Shown here: piece after piece, positions 37,766 to 47,521 of the stretch
Numbering within the stretch: the stretch's first letter is position 1
How the letters are laid out: each line of letters starts with the position of its first letter
Source of the DNA: Vibrio nigripulchritudo ATCC 27043
GTDB taxonomy: Bacteria; Pseudomonadota; Gammaproteobacteria; Enterobacterales; Vibrionaceae
Length of the DNA stretch: 64,000 nt
Assembly (NCBI RefSeq): GCF_000222685.1
Contig: NZ_AFWJ01000112.1
Location: 124,001 to 188,000 of the forward strand
Direction: 5' to 3'
Notes under the pieces: model-generated
Seen by the model: the letters and a program-made list of their open reading frames with translations, nothing else
Told to the model about the DNA's origin: nothing
Database searches by the model: none
Made by a program: the position numbers and the translations under genes

Positions 37766-39055
37766 TTATTCTGCTGCCAGAATAGCGAAACAGCGATCTG
37801 CTGCTTCCAGAGTCGCTTCGATTTCTTTCTGACCGTGTGCCAGAGAAGTGAAGCTTGCTTCAAACGCTGAAGGAGCCAGGTACACGCCGTGTTCAAGCAT
37901 TAAATGGAAGAATCGTTTAAAGCGCTCAATATCGCATTTAGTGACATCTTCATAGCTGGTGATTTCAGCTTGTTCAGTAAAGAAGAAACCAAACATCGCA
38001 CCAACCTGGTTAACCGCCAGAGGAATACCGTGTTTGTCCGCCAGCGATTTGAAGCCGTCAGCCAGTTGCTTAGTGACATCAGCCAATCGTTTTTCATTGC
38101 CTTCAAGGGTCAGTTCTGTCAAGCATGCGTAACCTGCCGCCATTGCCACTGGGTTACCAGAAAGCGTTCCTGCCTGATAAACCGGACCTGTTGGCGCAAT
38201 GTGCTGCATGATCTCTTTTTTACCACCAAACGCACCAACTGGCATTCCGCCACCAATGACTTTACCTAACGTAGTCAGGTCTGGCTGAATATTGTAGTAC
38301 GCCTGGGCGCCGCCTTGAGATACTCGGAAGCCTGTCATAACTTCATCGAAAATCAGTACAGCGCCTTCCTGATCACAGATTTCTCTTAACCCTTCATGGA
38401 AACCAGCGACAGGTGGGATACAGTTCATGTTGCCTGCCACAGGTTCAACGATAATACAGGCGATCTCATCTTTATTGGCTTCAAACAGCGCTTTAACAGA
38501 CTCTAAGTCATTAAATGTTGCTGTCAGAGTGTATTTCGCAAAATCTGCGGGAACACCAGGAGAGCTTGGCTGACCAAGTGTCAGAGCACCAGATCCTGCT
38601 TTAACCAGCAAGCTGTCAGCGTGACCATGGTAGCAACCCTCGAATTTCAGGATTTTGTCGCGACCCGTGTAACCACGAGCCAGGCGAATGGCGCTCATGG
38701 TCGCTTCAGTACCTGAACTCACCATGCGCAGTTGTTCCATTGAGGGAACCAGTTCGGAAACCAGTTCCGCCATTTTTATTTCCATTTCGGTTGGCGCACC
38801 AAAACTTAAACCGCGATGAGCGGCTTCAATAACGGCATCGCGAATGGCAACATGGTTGTGACCAAGAATCATAGGTCCCCATGACCCAACGTAGTCAATG
38901 TAAGCTTTTCCATCAGCATCAAAAATGAAAGCACCGTCAGCGCGCTCAATAAACAGTGGAGAGCCACCGACACCATTAAAAGCACGAACAGGTGAGTTAA
39001 CCCCTCCCGGAATTATATCTTGCGCTTTCTGATACAGCTCGGCTGATTTGGTCAT
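37766..39055 (-). CDS. hemL: Glutamate-1-semialdehyde 2,1-aminomutase
   Basis: PLP enzyme of tetrapyrrole synthesis that converts glutamate-1-semialdehyde to 5-aminolevulinate in the cytoplasm. It has 429 residues. The PLP lysine is in [18 protein letters not shown], with [10 protein letters not shown] as the cofactor aspartate region. I start at 39055 ([18 protein letters not shown]), which has GAGGA upstream and is the family start; the frame continues 47 codons further upstream but that part has no family resemblance. It is divergent from erpA, an arrangement common in gammaproteobacteria. Confidence 0.95.
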   Translation of the reverse strand: MTKSAELYQKAQDIIPGGVNSPVRAFNGVGGSPLFIERADGAFIFDADGKAYIDYVGSWGPMILGHNHVAIRDAVIEAAHRGLSFGAPTEMEIKMAELVSELVPSMEQLRMVSSGTEATMSAIRLARGYTGRDKILKFEGCYHGHADSLLVKAGSGALTLGQPSSPGVPADFAKYTLTATFNDLESVKALFEANKDEIACIIVEPVAGNMNCIPPVAGFHEGLREICDQEGAVLIFDEVMTGFRVSQGGAQAYYNIQPDLTTLGKVIGGGMPVGAFGGKKEIMQHIAPTGPVYQAGTLSGNPVAMAAGYACLTELTLEGNEKRLADVTKQLADGFKSLADKHGIPLAVNQVGAMFGFFFTEQAEITSYEDVTKCDIERFKRFFHLMLEHGVYLAPSAFEASFTSLAHGQKEIEATLEAADRCFAILAAE

Positions 39056-39254
39056 GGAGAAATCCTCATAAAAGTTGAACGCAGGCATTGTAACGATAAA
39101 GGTAGGATTTGCATTACTCATTTTAAAGTTTTGTGCGGACTGGTTGGAATTAGGCAATACTTGAACGAAGCAGTCAGGTATTAGATAATCAGCCAATAAT
39201 GTAAATTTAGATAAGTCGGCGTATTGACAAATTAGCCGAGTGAGAGAGGTCGTT

Positions 39255-39596
39255 GTGAGCGAAGTAAATGTACCCTTGTCCTTTTCAGATACAGCGGCAG
39301 CGCGCGTAAAAATTCTGATTTCTGAAGAGGAAAATCCTGAGCTGAAATTGCGAGTTTACATCACTGGTGGTGGTTGTAGTGGTTTCCAGTATGGCTTTAC
39401 ATTTGATGAATCAGTCAACGAAGGTGACACTATTATTGAAAACGATGGCGTTGTTTTGGTTGTAGACCCTATGAGCCTGCAATACCTGATTGGCGGTGTG
39501 GTGGATTACACTGAGGGTCTGGAGGGTAGCCGATTCTTCGTAAGCAACCCGAACGCAACGACAACCTGTGGATGTGGCGCATCATTTAGCGTTTGA
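39255..39596 (+). CDS. erpA: Iron-sulfur cluster insertion protein ErpA
   Basis: A-type [Fe-S] carrier of 113 residues that delivers clusters to target enzymes such as IspG. The three conserved cysteines are in GGGCSGFQ and [10 protein letters not shown] use the GTG at 39255 ([12 protein letters not shown]); GAGAGG lies ten bases upstream, and the five extra codons before it are not conserved in the family. Divergent from hemL and closed by a terminator. Confidence 0.95.
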   Translation: MSEVNVPLSFSDTAAARVKILISEEENPELKLRVYITGGGCSGFQYGFTFDESVNEGDTIIENDGVVLVVDPMSLQYLIGGVVDYTEGLEGSRFFVSNPNATTTCGCGASFSV

Positions 39597-39627
39597 TCCC
39601 ACCTTTGATACAAAGCTTAATTATTTG

Positions 39628-39654
39628 AAAACCCAGCAGTAAGCTGGGTTTTTT
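39628..39654 (+). terminator. Terminator after erpA
   Basis: AAACCCAGC / GCTGGGTTT stem with loop AGTAA, then T-rich sequence. Confidence 0.88.
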
Positions 39655-39836
39655 CATTTCTATGTGATTTGAGTGGCATTTTCTTTCTCGGTACGCTGTA
39701 CTGGTTTTCTATACTTTATTAGCATTGTTCCACCTGCTCTTAATCTTGGTTTAAGGTATCTCCGATATAATTCAACTAAGATTGAGCCTTTTGCGTTAGG
39801 ATGTCGTAAAAGGCAAAAAAATAACAAGGAATTAGT

Positions 39837-40918
39837 ATGCCAATTGCAAGAATTAATGGCTTTTTTTCTCAACGCCCCTGGCTGGTTTCCCTCATACTCG
39901 TTACAGTTCTCACCGTTTGGCTTGGTTTAGGAATGCTTCGAGCAGAAGAGAATCCAACTGCTGAAAAAAAGAAGAGCCAGTGCCACTCGCTAAAGTTGTC
40001 GTCAGCAGTTTTAGCGCAGAACCTACCGCAAAAAGCGTCAACCTTTATGGTCGAACCGCTCCTAACCGAGAAGCCACTCTTGGTGCTGAAATCGCAGGTA
40101 AAATCATTGCCTTGAAAGTCAGTAAAGGTGATGCCGTTAGAAAAGGGCAGGCTATTGCTCAAATTGATAAAGGCGATCTGGACATCAGGCTTGAGAAAGC
40201 CAGAGCCATTCTCTCGGTAAAAGAAAAAGAATTCAAAGCTGCCAACTCTTTGAAAAAGCGTGGTCTTCAAGGTGAAGTCGCTTACAGCACTGCACAGGCT
40301 GCTCTTACGGAAGCTCGTGCTGGTGTGAGAAATGCGCAACTGGCACTAAGCAACACTGAAGTCAAAGCCCCTTTTAGTGGCGTGATTGAAGACATGATGA
40401 TTGAAGTGGGTGATTTTGTAGGAATCGGCGACCCTGTTGCGAAGGTGCTCGATTTATCTACTCTGGTGATTGAAGCCGATGTCAGTGAACGCCACGTAGA
40501 CCAGCTCAAGCTTAATAAAAAAGCCCATGTTCGTCTGGTAACTGGTCAGGAAGTAGAAGGACATCTGCGATACATTTCCAGAGTCTCCTCACCTGCGACC
40601 AATACATTTGCTATCGAAGTCGAGATTCCTAACCAAGGGCAGAGAACATCTGCTGGTGTCAGCGCTGAAGTGGATTTGCAACTTGCTACTCAGCTGGCAA
40701 TAAAAGTCACTCCGGCTATGCTGGCTTTGGATGAGGCTGGAAATCTGGGTGTTAAGACCGTTCAGGCAGAAGATAAAGTGAAATTTGTTCCTATCCAACT
40801 GGTTAAAGCAGAACAGGATGGAGTTTGGTTGACGGGGCTTGGAAAGCAGGTCGAAATCATCACTGTTGGACAAGGATTCGTTCGCGATGGCGACTCCGTA
40901 GTTGCCATTCGTCAGTAG
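39837..40918 (+). CDS. RND efflux periplasmic adaptor (membrane fusion protein), split by a -1 frameshift
   Basis: Adaptor linking the RND pump encoded downstream to an outer-membrane channel. The first frame (39837-40115) gives the N-terminal anchor: basic start MPIARING with AAGGAATT upstream, and a membrane segment (about 14-33). It then leaves the family sequence and stops at 40113. The second frame (open through 40918) holds the barrel-sandwich (LYGRTAPNREATLGAEIAGK), the coiled-coil hairpin and the beta-barrel. The two join in sense if the ribosome slips -1 on A AAA AAG at 39965-39971, or if one A is missing from the seven-A run (39964-39970). The joined product is 360 residues, normal for the family. 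A GTG at 39980 could start a truncated, unanchored form. Function depends on which explanation is right. Confidence 0.8.
39965..39971 (+). other. A AAA AAG heptamer at the frame junction of the adaptor gene
   Basis: In the zero frame the codons are GAA AAA AAG, the arrangement used for -1 frameshifting in dnaX. The -1 frame then reads GAA GAG CCA GTG and enters the adaptor body. Sixteen bases downstream, CGCTAAA (39988-39994) and TTTAGCG (40010-40016) can form a stem extendable by five weaker pairs around loop CGTCA. No strong internal Shine-Dalgarno sequence was seen at the dnaX distance. A plain homopolymer indel is the main alternative. Confidence 0.5.
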
Positions 40919-40929
40919 GAGACTGAATT

Positions 40930-43900
40930 ATGTACTCCGTGATAGATGCAGCGTTATCTCGCAGCAGGACCATGATCACCTTCCTGATCCTGATTCTTGT
41001 TGCTGGCGCTTTGACGTATCAGGCGATTCCTAAAGAATCCAGCCCTGATATCACCATTCCTATTATTTACGTGTCTGTTGGTCACCAAGGTATCTCTCCT
41101 GGTGATTCAGAGCGATTGCTTGTTCGCCCGATTGAGCAAGAACTGCGTTCGATTGAAGGCGTGAAGGAGATGAACTCGACGGCGTCTGAAGGGCACGCTT
41201 CAGTCATGCTAGAGTTCAATGTTGGTGTGGACTTAAATAAAGCCATGGCTGACGTACGTGAAGCGGTAGATTTGGCAAAACCTAAGCTTCCAGCCGACAG
41301 CGACGAACCAACAGTCAACGAAGTGACATTGGCATCTGAGCAGCCAGTTCTCTCTGTGGTGCTTTATGGCACAGTGCCAGAGCGAACTATCGTCCAGATT
41401 GGTCGCCAGATCCGTGACAAACTTGAAAGCTTCCGACAAGTTCTGGAAGTCGATATTGCTGGTGACCGCGATGATGTCGTGGAAATCATTGTCGACCCAC
41501 TTCTTATGGAAAGTTATGGTCTGGATCAGGGAGACATTTATAACCTGATTGCTCAGAACAACAAGGTGGTTGCCGCGGGTTTTGTCGATACCGGTTATGG
41601 TCGATTCTCGGTTAAAGTCCCTTCAGTTTTTGATTCCTTGAAAGATGTTCTGGAATTGCCTGTTAAAGTTGATGGGAAGCAGGTGATTACCTTTGGAGAC
41701 ATTGCCACAGTCAGACGTGCGTTTCGTGACCCGGAAAGTTATGCTCGTTTAGATGGTGAGTCCGCCGTCGTTTTGGATGTGAAAAAACGTGCCGGTGAAA
41801 ACATCATTGATACCGTTGAACTGGTGAAAACCGTTCTTAGTGAAGCACAGAAGCGCGAGGACTGGCCGTCGAACCTGTTGGTTAAGTACACGTGGGATGA
41901 ATCCAAAGATGTGAAGATCATGCTTAATGACCTTCAAAACAACATCTTGTCTGCCATTATTTTGGTGGTCATTGTGATCATCGCTATTTTAGGTACCCGT
42001 ACCGCATTTTTGGTTGGGGTATCGATTCCAGGCTCTTTCCTAACCGGTCTTTTGGTGTTGGCGATCTTTGGTCTTACCGTCAATATCGTGGTTCTGTTCT
42101 CGTTGATCATGGCCGTCGGTATGTTGGTAGACGGCGCAATCGTGGTCACCGAGTTTGCGGATCGCCGGATGCAGGAAGGCGTTCATAAGCGGGAAGCTTA
42201 CCGGGATGCTGCAAAACGCATGGCGTGGCCAATCACCGCATCTACCGCAACCACACTGGCTGCATTTGCTCCACTTCTATTCTGGCCAGACGTAACTGGC
42301 GAGTTTATGAAGTATTTGCCGTTGACCCTTATCGCAACGCTGTCTGCATCGCTTGTCATGGCGTTGCTGTTTGTTCCGGTATTAGGTGGGCTGTTAGGTA
42401 AACCTCAATTCGTGTCGCCTGCTAAACAAGCTGAGATGGTGGCATTGCATGATGGCGATTTTGAAAAGGCAACAGGTTTAACCAAGGCTTACTACAAGAC
42501 CTTGTCGGTTGCGATAAAGCATCCACTCAAGATACTTTTGTCCGCAATTCTACTGGCGATTGCCGTTGGTTTTGCCTATGGAAAAGCGGGGTTAGGTGCA
42601 GAGTTCTTCCCAGAAGTGGATCCCCCTTTCTTTACCGTAAAAGTGCGTTCTCATGGTGATTTGTCTCTTCGTGAGAAAGATACCATCATGCGCGAGGTTG
42701 AAGCCGTTGTACTTGGGCACGATGAGTTTAAAAGTGTTTACACCAAAACTGGCGGAAAAGAAGAGATCGGGCAAATTCAAATCACGCCTGTTGATTGGCA
42801 GTATCGCCGCAAGGTTAAGGTGATTATTGACGAACTGCGCGAAGCGACAGATAAATTTGCTGGCGTGGAGATCGAGTATAAGTTCCCTGACGCAGGTCCT
42901 CCTGTTGAAAATGATCTTGTGATTGAAATGTCCTCCCGCATTCCAAGTGGCTTAGATGATGCGGCTAAGATAGTTCGTCACTGGGCAGATTCCTACCCTG
43001 CATTTACTAACTTGAACGATACTTCAAGCAAAGAAGGGATCGACTGGCAAATCGACATTCGCCGTGATGATGCCTCACGCTTTGCTGCGGACGCCACCTT
43101 GGTGGGTAACACGGTTCAGTTTGTCACTAACGGTCTGAAGATTGGCGATTACTTGCCAGATGATGCCAATGAAGAAGTTGACATCTTGGTGCGTTTCCCT
43201 GAAGACAAGCGTGATATCGGGCGTTTTGATCAACTTAGGGTGAAAACTCAGGCGGGTTTGGTTCCAATTACCAACTTTGCTGAGATCACTCCAAGTCAAA
43301 AGCAGGATACGATCAGTCGAATCGACGGTCACCGTATCATCAATATCATGGCAGACATGAAGGAAGGGTATAACCTGACCAACGAATTGCCAGGTATTGA
43401 GCAGGCACTGTCTGAGTTGGAACTACCGGCTGGTGTGGAATACAAAATCCGAGGTCAGAATGAAGAGCAGCAAAACTCTTCTGCTTTCCTACAAAAAGCT
43501 TTCCTGATTGCCTTGGCAGTCATGGCTCTGATATTGATCACTCAGTTCAACAGCTTCTATCAGGCGCTACTGATATTGAGTGCGGTTCTGTTCTCAACGG
43601 TAGGGGTCTTTGTCGGATTGCTGATATTCCAACGACCATTCGGGGTCATCATGTCCGGTATCGGTGTGATTGCTCTGGCAGGTATTGTGGTGAACAACAA
43701 TATTGTATTGATTGATACCTACAATCAGTTGAGAAAGCGTGGTCTAGATAAGACAACCGCTATTCTGAGAACCGGTGTTCAGCGTTTGAGACCTGTTATG
43801 TTAACAACCGTGACAACCATACTGGGGCTATTACCTATGGTACTGGAGATGAACATCGACCTAATCAATCAGAAGATTGAATTTGGTGCGCCTAGTACTC

Positions 43901-44064
43901 AATGGTGGTCTCAACTTGCAACGGCAGTTGCGGGTGGACTCGCGTTTGCCACGGTTCTTACATTGGTACTGACTCCGTGTCTATTGATGCTAGGACGTGA
44001 GCCTAAAGAAGTGAGCAGACCTGAGTCTGAACCAGAGTTAGAATTGGTGGATAAAGCTTCCTGA
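40930..44064 (+). CDS. RND family efflux transporter, inner-membrane pump
   Basis: Proton-driven multidrug-type efflux pump of 1044 residues with the RND pattern: segment 1 (about 12-30), a large periplasmic domain, six segments (about 335-480), a second periplasmic domain and the last segments (about 860-1020). The proton-relay Asp in TM4 is visible in AVGMLVDGAIVVTEFADRR. It is closer to the small group of RND pumps that start MYSVIDAAL and keep PKESSPDI than to AcrB; the substrate is unknown. It begins 11 bases after the adaptor gene, so its expression does not strictly need the adaptor to be read through. A terminator follows. Confidence 0.93.
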   Translation: MYSVIDAALSRSRTMITFLILILVAGALTYQAIPKESSPDITIPIIYVSVGHQGISPGDSERLLVRPIEQELRSIEGVKEMNSTASEGHASVMLEFNVGVDLNKAMADVREAVDLAKPKLPADSDEPTVNEVTLASEQPVLSVVLYGTVPERTIVQIGRQIRDKLESFRQVLEVDIAGDRDDVVEIIVDPLLMESYGLDQGDIYNLIAQNNKVVAAGFVDTGYGRFSVKVPSVFDSLKDVLELPVKVDGKQVITFGDIATVRRAFRDPESYARLDGESAVVLDVKKRAGENIIDTVELVKTVLSEAQKREDWPSNLLVKYTWDESKDVKIMLNDLQNNILSAIILVVIVIIAILGTRTAFLVGVSIPGSFLTGLLVLAIFGLTVNIVVLFSLIMAVGMLVDGAIVVTEFADRRMQEGVHKREAYRDAAKRMAWPITASTATTLAAFAPLLFWPDVTGEFMKYLPLTLIATLSASLVMALLFVPVLGGLLGKPQFVSPAKQAEMVALHDGDFEKATGLTKAYYKTLSVAIKHPLKILLSAILLAIAVGFAYGKAGLGAEFFPEVDPPFFTVKVRSHGDLSLREKDTIMREVEAVVLGHDEFKSVYTKTGGKEEIGQIQITPVDWQYRRKVKVIIDELREATDKFAGVEIEYKFPDAGPPVENDLVIEMSSRIPSGLDDAAKIVRHWADSYPAFTNLNDTSSKEGIDWQIDIRRDDASRFAADATLVGNTVQFVTNGLKIGDYLPDDANEEVDILVRFPEDKRDIGRFDQLRVKTQAGLVPITNFAEITPSQKQDTISRIDGHRIINIMADMKEGYNLTNELPGIEQALSELELPAGVEYKIRGQNEEQQNSSAFLQKAFLIALAVMALILITQFNSFYQALLILSAVLFSTVGVFVGLLIFQRPFGVIMSGIGVIALAGIVVNNNIVLIDTYNQLRKRGLDKTTAILRTGVQRLRPVMLTTVTTILGLLPMVLEMNIDLINQKIEFGAPSTQWWSQLATAVAGGLAFATVLTLVLTPCLLMLGREPKEVSRPESEPELELVDKAS

Positions 44065-44083
44065 TAGCGCTAGCCAGAAATGC

Positions 44084-44112
44084 AAACGCCAGCCCTTGGG
44101 CTGGCGTTTTTT
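44084..44112. terminator. Bidirectional terminator between the RND pump and the endopeptidase
   Basis: Perfect 12-bp stem AAACGCCAGCCC / GGGCTGGCGTTT with a two-base TT loop. There are six T after it on the plus strand and a weaker TTTGCATTTC on the minus strand. Confidence 0.88.
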
Positions 44113-44127
44113 ATTGATGTCAGAAAA

Positions 44128-45420
44128 CTAGCTTTCTATTGGCTGCAACAACACTTTGTACTTTTCTAGCTGCTCTAATCTGATTTTCGAGTTAGCAACA
44201 AAGGTTTGCTTGGCTTTTCCCTTTAACGATTTCGCTTCCGGTAGTTTCACTGTTCTTGGGTTTTTATGAACACCGTTAACCAAAAATTCGTAATGCAGGT
44301 GAGGGCCCGTTACACGACCAGTTCCGCCTAATGTTCCCACCGTTTGTCCCTGTTTTACCCGCTGACCAGTTTTAACAGAGCGCTTTTTCAGGTGAAGGTA
44401 TTTTGTAATGTAAGTGCTGCTGTGTCTGATGAAAACATAGTTACCGTTGAATTTGTTGTAACCAGCCTTTTCAACAATGCCGTCACCCGCCGCCCAAATT
44501 GGCGTTCCAACAGGGGCCACATAGTCGGTGCCTCGGTGCGGTCTGACGCGCCCCGTTACTGGATGAAGTCGTCTTGGGTTAAAGTTGGAACTCACGTATC
44601 GGAAGTTAACAGGGGAGCGCAAGAATGCCTTTTTCATGGCTCGCCCATCTTGGTCATAGTAGTTACCGGTTTTCTTGTCGCGAATGGCTTTAAAGGTGTC
44701 CCCCTGGTTGGTAAAAATAGCGGCTATGATATTGCCACGACCAACCTTTTCACCTTCTACAACCTTTTCTTCGTATAGAACCTGGAAGTTGTCGCCTTTG
44801 CGAATATCCAGAGCGAAGTCGATATCCCAACCAAAGATCCCAGCCAGTTCCATTATCTGATTGGCATTTAATCCTGCTGTGACACCAGCATTCCAAAAGT
44901 TAGAGGTAATTTCGGCTTCGGCATAGTTGTATTGAACATTTACCTCTTTCTTTTTCAGTTGAGAGGTATAGCGATCATCTGCACGGGTAATACTGAAGGT
45001 TTCGAAGGCATTTAGCTGCCGATTCAAATGAATCAGCTCATTATTTTCGTCAAAGCCGAATTTTAGCGTATCACCAGGTCTTAACCGGGAGAGCTGCTGA
45101 TTTATTTCTTTGTTGCTACTGATGAGGTTATGCAGCAAACGTGGAGACAATCCGATGCGGTTAAACAGAATTGCAGCACTTTCTCCGGAGCCTACTTTAT
45201 GTGTTTCCCAGCGAATAAGAGAAAGGGTTTTAGGTTCGTAGCTCGGGCTGAGATTTGTACCATCTATATCAATGGAATAAACCTTTCCAACTTCTAGGGT
45301 TTGATCATTGGGTCTGAGCTCTTTGGCGTCTGGAAGAAGAAACACTGCGCCAAACACTATCGCAGAAAAGAAGGCAATCCATACTCGATGCAGCAGAGAA
45401 AGACGTGCGAATTTAGACAT
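44128..45420 (-). CDS. M23 family peptidoglycan DD-metalloendopeptidase
   Basis: Zinc endopeptidase that cleaves peptidoglycan crosslinks in the periplasm, 430 residues. It has an N-terminal membrane anchor (about 12-30), an OapA/LysM-like region (about 60-130) and a middle domain. The M23 domain shows all expected zinc ligands: H and D in HRGTDYVAPVG, and HLHYEF near the end. It is of the MepM/Shy type and appears to be the ortholog of VC0630, which I believe is the enzyme named ShyC, though I could not check this. Convergent with the RND pump and divergent from tyrS. Confidence 0.92.
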   Translation of the reverse strand: MSKFARLSLLHRVWIAFFSAIVFGAVFLLPDAKELRPNDQTLEVGKVYSIDIDGTNLSPSYEPKTLSLIRWETHKVGSGESAAILFNRIGLSPRLLHNLISSNKEINQQLSRLRPGDTLKFGFDENNELIHLNRQLNAFETFSITRADDRYTSQLKKKEVNVQYNYAEAEITSNFWNAGVTAGLNANQIMELAGIFGWDIDFALDIRKGDNFQVLYEEKVVEGEKVGRGNIIAAIFTNQGDTFKAIRDKKTGNYYDQDGRAMKKAFLRSPVNFRYVSSNFNPRRLHPVTGRVRPHRGTDYVAPVGTPIWAAGDGIVEKAGYNKFNGNYVFIRHSSTYITKYLHLKKRSVKTGQRVKQGQTVGTLGGTGRVTGPHLHYEFLVNGVHKNPRTVKLPEAKSLKGKAKQTFVANSKIRLEQLEKYKVLLQPIES

Positions 45421-45550
45421 CGGAATCCATTTATTGGGTTAATGATATAAAAAAGACAATTACTGAGTCTAACTGGTTTCAAAACTGAGCGCTATTCAAG
45501 TAAGATGGCGGAATATCAAATTTTTGCCAAATCTGTGGGAGTGAACAAGA

Positions 45551-46738
45551 ATGGCGAGTATTGAAGCAGCACTGGCTGAAATAAAGCGTGGTGTAGAAGA
45601 GCTGATTCCTGAAGAAGAATTGATTGAAAAGCTAAAAGAAGGGCGTCCTTTACGCATCAAGCTAGGGGCAGATCCAACTGCGCCGGATATCCACCTTGGT
45701 CACACCGTTATTTTTAACAAGCTTCGTACATTCCAGGATCTTGGTCATGAAGTCACTTTCCTTATCGGTGATTTCACTGCGATGGTGGGTGACCCAACAG
45801 GAAAAAACAACACACGTCCTCCTTTGAGCCGCGAAGATGTTCTGCGTAACGCAGAAACTTACAAAGAGCAGGTTTTCAAAATTCTTGACCCAGCAAAAAC
45901 AAAGATTCAGTTTAACTCTGAGTGGTTATCTGAGCTGGGTGCTGAAGGTATGATCCGCCTGGCTTCGAACCAGACGGTTGCACGTATGCTAGAGCGTGAC
46001 GATTTTAAAAAGCGTTATGCTGGTGGTCAGCCAATTGCGATTCATGAATTTATGTACCCACTTCTTCAAGGTTGGGATTCCGTAGCAATGGAAACAGATG
46101 TTGAGCTAGGTGGTACTGATCAGAAGTTTAACCTTTTGATGGGACGTGAACTTCAGAAATCGAGCGGTCAGAAGCCACAAGCTGTGTTGATGATGCCATT
46201 GCTTGTTGGTTTAGACGGCGAGAAGAAAATGTCTAAATCTGCCAACAACTACATTGGTATTAGTGAGTCACCAAGTGAAATGTTTGGCAAGATCATGTCC
46301 ATTTCTGATGATCTGATGTGGAACTACTACGAGCTATTGTCATTCCGTCCACTGGGTGAAATTGAGCAGTTTAAGACTGACATTGCTAATGGCAAAAACC
46401 CACGTGATGTGAAGATCTTGCTTGCGAAAGAGATCATCGCACGCTTCCATACTGAAGCTGATGCCGATGCAGCCGAGCAAGAGTTCATCAACCGCTTCCA
46501 AAAAGGAGCGATGCCAGACGAAATGCCTGAATTCGAATTCGATGCAGGTCTGCCAATTGCGAACCTTTTAAAAGAAGCCGGTTTGGTAAATTCGACTTCT
46601 GATGCGATGCGAATGATTAAGCAGGGCGCAGCGAAAATTGACGGTGAAAAAGTTGCGGACAACAAGCTGGTACCAGAAGCAGGCACAGCGATTTATCAAG
46701 TCGGTAAGCGTAAATTCGCTCGTGTAACATTGAAATAA
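45551..46738 (+). CDS. tyrS: Tyrosyl-tRNA synthetase
   Basis: Class I aminoacyl-tRNA synthetase that charges tRNA-Tyr, 395 residues. The HIGH-like motif is HLGHT (about 44-48), KMSKS is in [10 protein letters not shown], and the S4 RNA-binding domain is C-terminal ([15 protein letters not shown]). It belongs to the shorter TyrS subtype found in many vibrios and pseudomonads, different from E. coli TyrS. It is followed by a strong bidirectional terminator. Confidence 0.96.
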   Translation: MASIEAALAEIKRGVEELIPEEELIEKLKEGRPLRIKLGADPTAPDIHLGHTVIFNKLRTFQDLGHEVTFLIGDFTAMVGDPTGKNNTRPPLSREDVLRNAETYKEQVFKILDPAKTKIQFNSEWLSELGAEGMIRLASNQTVARMLERDDFKKRYAGGQPIAIHEFMYPLLQGWDSVAMETDVELGGTDQKFNLLMGRELQKSSGQKPQAVLMMPLLVGLDGEKKMSKSANNYIGISESPSEMFGKIMSISDDLMWNYYELLSFRPLGEIEQFKTDIANGKNPRDVKILLAKEIIARFHTEADADAAEQEFINRFQKGAMPDEMPEFEFDAGLPIANLLKEAGLVNSTSDAMRMIKQGAAKIDGEKVADNKLVPEAGTAIYQVGKRKFARVTLK

Positions 46739-46742
46739 AAAC

Positions 46743-46772
46743 AAAAAAACCTGGCAAATGCCAGGTTTTTTA
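46743..46772. terminator. Bidirectional terminator between tyrS and ybaN
   Basis: AACCTGGCA / TGCCAGGTT stem with a very short loop, A-run on the left and T-run on the right, so it can work on both strands. Confidence 0.9.
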
Positions 46773-46798
46773 ATGCCACTATTTCAGGAGTTCGTGCG

Positions 46799-47203
46799 TC
46801 ACTCCGGCACGTAACTCTTGAACCTCAATATAAACCAAGTCTCGAATATCAGCAGGGATATGATCCCATACTGCCAATGCGTTCCCCACGCGAGAAAATA
46901 GAGCACGGCACCCATCGAAAGCCATATCAAAATTAAGGACTGAATTTTCTCAGCTTTGGTCAGCCCCTGCTTATTCTTCAGTCTGTTGGCGATAGGACCT
47001 AAGTATTTGTTGTTGAGTAACCAGGTCTGGAATTTTTCCGATGTTGCACCAAAACAATAAAGAGTGACCAGTAAAAACGGGACGGTTGGAAGTAATGGCA
47101 CGAATACCCCAATAAAGGCAAGAGCAACAGTTAGCCAGCCTAGTGTGATAAGGAAAATGCGCTTTCCATTTGAAATTGATGTATTGCTTTGCACTTTTTC
47201 CAT
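46799..47203 (-). CDS. ybaN: YbaN family protein (DUF454)
   Basis: Small inner-membrane protein of 134 residues and unknown function. The DUF454 signature LGWLTVALAFIGVFVPLLPT is clear, followed by FLLVTLYCFGATSEKFQTWLL. About three to four membrane segments. As I recall the V. cholerae map, tyrS is there followed directly by dacB, so ybaN and the next gene may be an insertion or a loss there. A perfect minus-strand -10 (TATAAT, plus-strand 47246-47251) lies 43 bases before the start. Confidence 0.88.
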   Translation of the reverse strand: MEKVQSNTSISNGKRIFLITLGWLTVALAFIGVFVPLLPTVPFLLVTLYCFGATSEKFQTWLLNNKYLGPIANRLKNKQGLTKAEKIQSLILIWLSMGAVLYFLAWGTHWQYGIISLLIFETWFILRFKSYVPE

Positions 47204-47293
47204 TGGGTTAAGATCAGCCTGAGGTCAGTTAAAGTTACAATCCCTATTATAGGACATTCGCAATAGGGACAGCCATTCTAGATTTGCACTTAA

Positions 47294-47308
47294 TGAGAAT
47301 CAATATCA
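47294..47308. promoter_or_regulatory. Fur-box-like site in the ybaN / mgtE-type divergent region
   Basis: TGAGAATCAATATCA matches the 7-1-7 Fur consensus TGATAATNATTATCA at 12 of 14 defined positions. It lies about 45 bases upstream of the putative ybaN -10 and over 100 bases upstream of the transporter promoter. Which gene it serves is unclear. Confidence 0.5.
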
Positions 47309-47412
47309 ATACGGAGTACTATTGATCAATCAGTTATAACAGTCTCATTGAAGTAGATTATATCCTTGATATTGTTTGATTATTTTACTGATAAATTTAC
47401 TTTTTATTGAGC

Positions 47413-47439
47413 TTGATACGCAAAACATTGTGCTAGAAT
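47413..47439 (+). promoter_or_regulatory. Probable promoter of the MgtE-type gene
   Basis: TTGATA (47414-47419) and TAGAAT (47435-47440, approximate) are spaced by 15 bases, shorter than ideal. The transcript would begin near 47446, at a small hairpin GCTGC-ATAAA-GCAGC (47446-47460). Confidence 0.35.
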
Positions 47440-47476
47440 TTTTCGGCTGCATAAAGCAGCTTTCAGGAGTTTATTT

Positions 47477-47521
47477 ATGAACAATGCCGACCATCCTCCA
47501 AGTAGCCAAAGAGAAAAATAA
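47477..47521 (+). CDS. Leader peptide of the MgtE-type transporter (14 residues, Pro-Pro)
   Basis: ATG to TAA frame encoding MNNADHPPSSQREK, with a good ribosome-binding site (CAGGAG, 47464-47469) seven bases upstream, better than that of many genes here. Two consecutive proline codons (47495-47500) stand in the middle. Proline-containing leader peptides precede Mg2+ transporter genes mgtA (MgtL) and corA (CorL) in Salmonella, where slow translation changes leader structure. Here it precedes an MgtE-type gene and overlaps the pairing segments of the leader. Confidence 0.5.
   Translation: MNNADHPPSSQREK

Noticed and set aside
37766-39196. 47-residue N-terminal extension of HemL
   Set aside because: Upstream frame is not conserved in the family, and the internal ATG at 39055 has a good ribosome-binding site.
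39837-40115. Independent 92-residue membrane protein
   Set aside because: After residue 45 the sequence is simply the adaptor body read out of frame; only the anchor part is meaningful.
39980-40918. Separate intact adaptor gene starting at GTG 39980
   Set aside because: It would lack the signal/anchor needed for a periplasmic adaptor and has no ribosome-binding site; joining to the upstream frame explains both parts better.
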